10,636 nucleotides of DNA. Origin: an uncultured Hyphomicrobiales bacterium. Its GTDB lineage: Bacteria > Pseudomonadota > Alphaproteobacteria > Rhizobiales > CAJQND01. The stretch is from NCBI GenBank assembly GCA_905479595.1, contig CAJQND010000024.1:1-10636 (forward strand), read 5' to 3'. Under the pieces are notes generated by a model, which did not search any database, was not told the origin of the DNA, and saw only the letters and a program-made list of their open reading frames with translations. This document shows, one piece after another, positions 7,401 to 10,636 of the stretch. How positions within the stretch are numbered: the stretch's first letter is position 1; the number at the start of each line of letters is the position of its first letter. Both the position numbers and the translations under genes were made by a program.

Positions 7401-7602
7401 CGCCTTGCGGCCTGCGGCCCTTGCGCACTGCCAGCACCAGGCGACGGGCCAGCCGCTCAATTCGGGCACGCTCAGCGTCATCAGATTGCGCCTTGGCAAT
7501 CAACCCGGGCACGATTTCCGCTTCGGCGGCAAACAGGTGGCGATCAATATCGGCCCTGTCGGGTCCAATATCGCTGCGCATCTCTGATGTGGTTTTTTTC
7601 AT
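4441..7602 (-). CDS. putA: Bifunctional proline dehydrogenase / L-glutamate gamma-semialdehyde dehydrogenase PutA
   Basis: Oxidises proline to glutamate: an FAD-dependent proline dehydrogenase makes pyrroline-5-carboxylate, and an NAD-dependent aldehyde dehydrogenase converts its open form to glutamate. In 1053 residues, an alpha domain (about 20-180) leads to the proline dehydrogenase barrel (about 185-490), with RLVKGAYWDTEIK (357-369), YPQFATHNAHSLA (408-420 region) and VRRLLENG (474-481), whose paired Arg residues hold the proline carboxylate. The aldehyde dehydrogenase part (about 570-1035) has IAPWNFPL (701-708), FTGSN (779-783), the general base Glu806 in ETGG and the nucleophile Cys840 in GQRCSAA. 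There is no N-terminal ribbon-helix-helix and no extra C-terminal domain, so this is a short PutA without self-repression. GGGAG (7611-7615) lies eight bases before the ATG. No putR gene is nearby, but the upstream region carries a palindrome suited to an Lrp-type regulator. Confidence 0.97.
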   Translation of the reverse strand: MKKTTSEMRSDIGPDRADIDRHLFAAEAEIVPGLIAKAQSDDAERARIERLARRLVLAVRKGRRPQGGVDAFMQEYDLSSQEGVMLMCLAEALLRIPDADTADKLIADKIGGKDWEEHLGASSSLFVNASTWGLMLTGKVAGLGGPKTSDAFGFLGNLVKQSGEPIIRQAMRHAMRIMGKQFVLGRTISEALELAEFKEAMGYRHSYDMLGEAAMTASDAEGYFDSYKNALATVGENAGPLGKSSVFERPSISVKLSALHPRYEAAKASRMEAELLPRILELAELARQGGLGLTIDAEESERLDISLSLFAKLAQAPELKGWNGLGLAVQAYGRRAYPVLQWLSELAAETGRKLPIRLVKGAYWDTEIKHAQEQGFESYPVFTRKVFTDVSYLACAKLMLANQETIYPQFATHNAHSLAAILTYAGNRRDFEFQRLHGMGQPLYEEVAGADKENVACRIYAPVGSHENLLAYLVRRLLENGANTSFVNRLADDEAPISEIIADPVERAEALEILPHPEIPPPGELFSPRRNADGLPLWDDPVRQALLKDIHKDLGGGFTAHPLVAGKDVDGESRDVLSPHDHSVKVGAVVEAQAAHIDKAAENAKVASDAWDKLGGAARAEMLERAADLYEENRARLLAVIIREAGKTLANAQADLREAVDFLRYYAARARADFSEPQILPGPTGEINEISLHGRGVFACIAPWNFPLAIFTGQMAAALAAGNAVIAKPAEQTPLTAFEAVKLLHRAGVPGEVLQFLPGNGASIGAGLVNDTRINGVAFTGSNATASAINMSLAKRGGAIVPFIAETGGINAMIVDSTALPEQAVADLVLSAYDSAGQRCSAARVVFVQDDIAGRFLPMLQGAVEELRLGDPLEFATDVGPVIDKDAKTRLDAHKARMKVEAKTIIDLPLPAATKNGTFVSPAAYEVSGIDVLKREVFGPVLHIVRYQADQLGAVCDAINATGFGLTLGVHSRIETTANEVRQWVRVGNLYVNRNQIGANVGSQPFGGEGLSGTGPKAGGPHYLARFATERVVSTDTTASGGNATLMSMEPSA

Positions 7603-7672
7603 GTCTGCATCTCCCGCATGCCAAGTCGTGTTGCGGGGATAATATCGGCTATCGAATGGGAATATCAGTTCT

Positions 7673-7687
7673 ATTTTGCAACAAAAT
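7673..7687. promoter_or_regulatory. Perfect palindrome ATTTTG-CAA-CAAAAT, candidate Lrp/PutR operator
   Basis: Two perfect 6-base arms with a 3-base centre, 71 bases upstream of the putA start codon and 86 bases upstream of panC. The size and AT-rich arms resemble the 15-base palindromes bound by Lrp/AsnC-family regulators, and PutR of that family is the usual activator of putA in this class. It sits at the edge of the phased repeats, sharing its right arm with the unit at 7681. Confidence 0.45.
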
Positions 7688-7759
7688 GGGATAATTCAAC
7701 ATTAAATGGCACAAAACGGGACAAAATGGCAAATCTAATGTGTTAAATTAGAAATGTTC

Positions 7760-7765
7760 TATAAA
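7760..7765 (+). promoter_or_regulatory. Possible panC -10 element, leaderless start
   Basis: TATAAA ends eight bases before the panC ATG (7774), so transcription would begin at or next to the start codon. No Shine-Dalgarno is present in the preceding 20 bases, which agrees with a leaderless message. The -35 region (about 7737-7744) is poor, and the surrounding TA-rich run makes a chance match easy. Confidence 0.3.
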
Positions 7766-7773
7766 TATATATA

Positions 7774-8625
7774 ATGAAAACGATTATTCCAGTTGCAAGA
7801 GATATAAAATCCCTGCGAAAGCGAATCGTGCGCTGGCGTGGTCAGGGCCTTAAAACAGCCCTTGTGCCAACTATGGGTGCACTTCATGACGGCCATCTCT
7901 CGCTTGTTGACGCGGTTCATAAAAAGGCTGACCGGGTGGTCGCGTCCATCTATATCAACCCGACCCAATTTGCTGCTGGCGAAGACCTTTCCACCTACCC
8001 GCGTGATGAAGCGGGTGATTTGAAAAAGCTTAAATCACACAAGACGAATCTCGCCTATGTGCCTGATAACACTGAGATGTATCCCGATGGTTTTTCCACA
8101 ACCGTGTCCGTATCCGGGCCCGCCAATGCTGGACTGGAAGATAAGCACCGACCACACTTTTTCGATGGAGTTGCCACCATTGTCGCCAAACTGCTCATTC
8201 AGGCGCGCTGTGACATCGCGATATTTGGGGAAAAAGACTATCAGCAGCTTCTCGTCATCACCCATATGGCGCGTGATTTAAACATTCCAACCCAGATTTA
8301 TGGCGGTGAAACCATTCGTGAAATTGATGGTTTGGCAATGTCGTCCAGAAACATGTATCTATCTGATAAAGAACGCGAAATCGCACCTTCATTGCATAAA
8401 GTCTTGCAGGACACGGCAGAGAAATTACGCGCTGGCAAGGTGCCAAAAACTGTTCTGGCATCAGCAAAACGAACACTCACCAAAACTGGATTCAAAACCG
8501 ATTACGTAGAAGCCCGGAACGCTGAAACCCTGGCGCATCTCACCCCTGGAAAAGACGAACCTGTCCGCCTGCTGGCTGCCGCCCATCTCGGTAAAACCCG
8601 GTTGATCGACAATATCGCGGTCTAG
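7774..8625 (+). CDS. panC: Pantothenate synthetase (pantoate--beta-alanine ligase)
   Basis: Joins pantoate and beta-alanine with ATP, through a pantoyl-adenylate, to give pantothenate, the precursor of coenzyme A. The 283-residue length is normal. Nucleotidyltransferase signatures are all present: VPTMGALHDGHLSLV (31-45) with the HxGH adenylation motif at 38-41, NPTQF (62-66) contacting pantoate, FGEKDYQQL (151-159), and MSSRN (189-193), the KMSKS-like loop. The start is secure from family alignment (MKTIIPVARDI), though it has no ribosome site; the message may be leaderless. panB, its frequent neighbour, is absent here. It is divergent from putA and converges on the DUF1489 gene with one base between the stop codons. 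Acts in the cytoplasm. Confidence 0.96.
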   Translation: MKTIIPVARDIKSLRKRIVRWRGQGLKTALVPTMGALHDGHLSLVDAVHKKADRVVASIYINPTQFAAGEDLSTYPRDEAGDLKKLKSHKTNLAYVPDNTEMYPDGFSTTVSVSGPANAGLEDKHRPHFFDGVATIVAKLLIQARCDIAIFGEKDYQQLLVITHMARDLNIPTQIYGGETIREIDGLAMSSRNMYLSDKEREIAPSLHKVLQDTAEKLRAGKVPKTVLASAKRTLTKTGFKTDYVEARNAETLAHLTPGKDEPVRLLAAAHLGKTRLIDNIAV

Positions 8626-8626
8626 C

Positions 8627-9043
8627 TCAAATCAGGCCAAGGTCGGCCAGTTCGGCCCGCATTTCGACTGGAATTCCGGCTCTTTGTGCGGATTTTGACA
8701 GGTCCGGCGGCGCGTCTTCGGCATTCAGATAGCGCCACCCCTGAAAAGCCCTGCGCGGCGCCGGGCGCACCGGAACCAACTCGGGATCAAAGACCATCAT
8801 CACGCGTTTGATGCCGTCTTCGCCGGTAACTGGTTCAAATTCAACAATTTTCTGGCGCACCTGGATAATTCCCTTGATCACCCAATAAAGCGATCCACCA
8901 TCCAGAACTTCCGCATCGCGGCGCGGCATCATCCGGGTCACGTGATAAACCCGCTTGTTCTCTTTCAAGCGCTTGTTCTGCCACATTTGCAGATCGTCGA
9001 TGCTTTCAACGCCAACGCAGAGTTTGATGATGTTAACGGTCAT
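8627..9043 (-). CDS. DUF1489 family protein
   Basis: A 138-residue soluble protein recognised by its opening (TVNIIKLCVGVESIDDLQMWQ), the middle block VYHVTRMMPRR followed by LDGGSLYWVIKG, and the tail VRPAPRRAFQGWRYLNAEDAPPDL, all characteristic of DUF1489, a family found mainly in alphaproteobacteria with no known biochemical role. It has no signal peptide, membrane segment or catalytic signature I can name. It follows the carboxylase gene on the same strand after 48 bases and might be cotranscribed, but TATTAT (9057-9052) sits just eight bases before its ATG and no Shine-Dalgarno is visible, so it could also have its own leaderless transcript. Its stop codon lies one base from that of panC. 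Confidence 0.87.
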   Translation of the reverse strand: MTVNIIKLCVGVESIDDLQMWQNKRLKENKRVYHVTRMMPRRDAEVLDGGSLYWVIKGIIQVRQKIVEFEPVTGEDGIKRVMMVFDPELVPVRPAPRRAFQGWRYLNAEDAPPDLSKSAQRAGIPVEMRAELADLGLI

Positions 9044-9091
9044 TTGAGGACATAATACCCGCGAAACCTGCGCTTTGAAACGGGTTACGGT

Positions 9092-10636
9092 TCATTCATC
9101 CACGTCTAATGTTACCAAAATCTGGCCTTCTTCCACTTGCGCGCCCTCTTTGGCCAAGACCTGACCGATAGGAGCATCCATGCCTGCGGTCAGGGCGTGT
9201 TCCATCTTCATGGCTTCAAGAATGGCAATAACCGCGCCCTGCTCCACCATGTCGCCTGGCTTGACGTTGAGCTTGATGACCCGGCCCGACATGGGCGCAC
9301 GAATGATGGAAGCGCCTGCCCCGCCGCCCGCCTCACGGGCCAGCAGGTCCTGGGCCGCTAACTCCACCATGATACGAACATCAGACACAACAAATAACTT
9401 TGTATTATCAGTGCTTTGCAGGGTTTCAGCAGAAACCGGCACACCATCGATCTGAGCGCGTATAGCAGTTTTGCCAGTGTCGATTTCGCTCACCCGGTGT
9501 TCAATGGTTTCATCGCCCACTGTCAGACTGATTTGAGCATCATTTCCCTGCCAGGCTACGCAAACCAGGGTCTCTTTGCCATCAATCAGCAAATGCAACC
9601 GGTCGCGCCGTTGCAAGCCCGCCATCGCCCACCCCGTGGCCTGGGTCCAGGGTGATCCGCTATCGCTGGAGGCTTTGCCGCCTAACCACCCAATAGCAGC
9701 GATGCTGGCAAGCACACGGGCATTTTCCAGCGCTGCTTTCGGGAGGACCTCATCCATGTATTCTGCGATAAACCCGGTCTGCACATCGCCCGCCCGGAAT
9801 ACAGGGTGCCCCAGAAGCCCCGCCAGAAACGCCTGATTTGTGCGCAATCCAAACACCGTGAGTTCACGCAACGCGGTTTCCAGGGCCGATATTGCTTCCA
9901 GGCGGTCGCCGCCGCGCGCAATGACCTTGGCAATCATCGGGTCATAAAACGGGCTGATTTCCGCCCCCTGTTCCACCCCGGTATCTATGCGCAAACCCTC
10001 ACCTTCTGGCCATTGAAGGCCCAGCAATGTGCCTGCTTGTGGCAGAAAGTCATTGGCCGGATCTTCGGCATAAAGGCGCGCTTCAACAGCATGTCCGGTG
10101 ATGTGTAGATCATCCTGCGAGATGCCCAATGGTGCGCCTGCGGCCACATGGAATTGCATCTCCACCAGATCATGACCAGTGATGATTTCTGTTACCGGAT
10201 GCTCAACCTGCAAACGGGTGTTCATTTCCATGAAATAGAAGCCGGTTTCCTTCAAACCTCCCGTGGCATCGACGATGAATTCAACGGTGCCTGCCCCCTC
10301 ATACCCCACAGCCAGAGCGGCTTTCACTGCCGCTGCGCCCATTGCCTCGCGGATAGCTTCAGTCATCCCCGGCGCTGGTGCCTCCTCGATTACCTTCTGG
10401 TGGCGGCGCTGCAGGGAACAGTCACGCTCAAACAGGTGAATGGCATTGCCCTGGCTATCGGCAAAGACCTGCACTTCAATATGGCGCGGAGTGGCAACGA
10501 ATTTTTCAATCAACACCCGGTCCTCGCCAAAGGCCGCCTTGGCCTCGCGCTGGCAGGAGGCCAGGTCATCTGCAAATTCTTCCGGTGCTTCAACCCGGCG
10601 CATGCCTTTGCCGCCACCACCTGCAACTGCCTTGAT
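9092..10636 (-). CDS. Biotin-dependent acyl-CoA carboxylase alpha subunit, methylcrotonyl-CoA carboxylase-like (5' end outside window)
   Basis: Biotin carboxylase plus biotin carrier subunit; with a beta carboxyltransferase subunit it carboxylates an acyl-CoA. The 514 visible residues are in frame to the right edge, which opens in the ATP-grasp glycine loop KAVAGGGGKGMR; about 150 residues should be missing. Next are the catalytic block MEMNTRLQVEHPVTE (about 136-150), DTGVEQGAEISPFYDPMIAK (218-237), a variable linker region (about 300-440), and the biotinyl domain with EAMKMEH, biotin Lys at about 477 (codon 9208-9206). The GHDLVEMQ and HPVFRAGDVQTGFI segments look most like the 3-methylcrotonyl-CoA (leucine breakdown) enzyme rather than acetyl- or propionyl-CoA carboxylase. 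The beta subunit and other leucine genes, which usually lie upstream, are not in the window, so mccA/liuD is likely but not proven. It is followed by the DUF1489 gene after 48 bases. Confidence 0.9.
   Translation of the reverse strand: MKAVAGGGGKGMRRVEAPEEFADDLASCQREAKAAFGEDRVLIEKFVATPRHIEVQVFADSQGNAIHLFERDCSLQRRHQKVIEEAPAPGMTEAIREAMGAAAVKAALAVGYEGAGTVEFIVDATGGLKETGFYFMEMNTRLQVEHPVTEIITGHDLVEMQFHVAAGAPLGISQDDLHITGHAVEARLYAEDPANDFLPQAGTLLGLQWPEGEGLRIDTGVEQGAEISPFYDPMIAKVIARGGDRLEAISALETALRELTVFGLRTNQAFLAGLLGHPVFRAGDVQTGFIAEYMDEVLPKAALENARVLASIAAIGWLGGKASSDSGSPWTQATGWAMAGLQRRDRLHLLIDGKETLVCVAWQGNDAQISLTVGDETIEHRVSEIDTGKTAIRAQIDGVPVSAETLQSTDNTKLFVVSDVRIMVELAAQDLLAREAGGGAGASIIRAPMSGRVIKLNVKPGDMVEQGAVIAILEAMKMEHALTAGMDAPIGQVLAKEGAQVEEGQILVTLDVDE

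Larger units (their letters stand above)
7603..7773. promoter_or_regulatory. putA-panC divergent control region with 10-bp-phased repeats
   Basis: This AT-rich 171-base gap holds both promoters. Ten-base units of the form ACAAAAYGGS begin at 7681, 7701, 7711 and 7721, with a weaker copy at 7651, all in the same 10-base register. The short A-runs therefore fall on one face of the helix, which would favour curvature or cooperative binding of a multimeric regulator. In alphaproteobacteria putA is usually activated by PutR, an Lrp/AsnC-family protein that binds such extended sites. Which protein binds here is not shown by the sequence. Confidence 0.5.

Noticed and set aside
7001..7642. 213-codon plus-strand frame over the 5' part of putA
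   Set aside because: Antisense shadow with Ser/Arg/Ala-rich composition; the PutA N-terminus on the other strand is secure.
7770..7775. TATAAT overlapping the panC ATG
   Set aside because: Would start transcription inside the coding region; the upstream TATAAA at 7760-7765 fits better, and the TA-rich run makes such matches cheap.
9044..9091. Hairpin ACCCG...CGGGT between the carboxylase and DUF1489 genes as a terminator
   Set aside because: Only a five-base stem with a long loop and no T-run; not convincing as an intrinsic terminator.
1..10636. tRNA, rRNA, CRISPR array or a complete defence or mobile system
   Set aside because: I found no cloverleaf-like segments, no spaced direct repeats of CRISPR size, and no nuclease, integrase or toxin-antitoxin genes; only the methyltransferase remnant hints at a former restriction-modification locus.

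Overview
The window looks like a chromosomal segment of a moderate-GC alphaproteobacterium, probably in or near the Hyphomicrobiales. This rests on the gene content: a phasin_2-type polyhydroxybutyrate granule protein, a DUF1489 protein (a family known mainly from alphaproteobacteria), an S11 carboxypeptidase with a C-terminal SPOR domain, a bifunctional PutA, and a 3-methylcrotonyl-CoA carboxylase-type biotin subunit. A sequence matching the alphaproteobacterial LexA box (GAAC-N7-GAAC) fits the same assignment. No ribosomal or tRNA gene is present, so the assignment is inferential.

Layout, left to right. Positions 1-450 are a broken, more AT-rich patch. The N-terminal part of a cytosine-5 DNA methyltransferase (minus strand) stops matching its family right after the catalytic Cys. 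An unrelated reading frame entering from the left edge on the plus strand ends about 10 bases from that breakpoint, which suggests an insertion element or another rearrangement. Positions 451-807 hold no convincing gene, but contain a LexA-like box (573-587) and a strong intrinsic terminator (715-752) serving the phasin gene (minus, about 808-1152). The phasin promoter region carries two TGC-N3-GCA palindromes 30 bp apart, of the kind bound by PhaR/AniA repressors. Next are a secreted D-Ala-D-Ala carboxypeptidase (1560-2867, plus), a convergent minus-strand pair encoding a membrane-anchored J-domain protein and a VWA-domain protein, and the large putA gene (7602-4441, minus). The putA-panC divergent intergenic region has a perfect palindrome and 10-bp-phased repeats. 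panC (plus), a DUF1489 gene (minus) and the 3' part of a biotin-dependent acyl-CoA carboxylase alpha-subunit gene (minus, running off the right edge) complete the window.

Functionally the genes are mostly housekeeping and catabolic: proline to glutamate (PutA), leucine or related acyl-CoA breakdown (carboxylase), pantothenate synthesis (PanC), peptidoglycan trimming (DacC-like) and carbon storage (phasin). No complete novel multi-gene system is visible. The most interesting material is regulatory or remnant sequence: the interrupted methyltransferase, the LexA-like box with no obvious target, the paired PhaR-like sites, the phased repeats between putA and panC, and the unexplained VWA plus J-domain pair.
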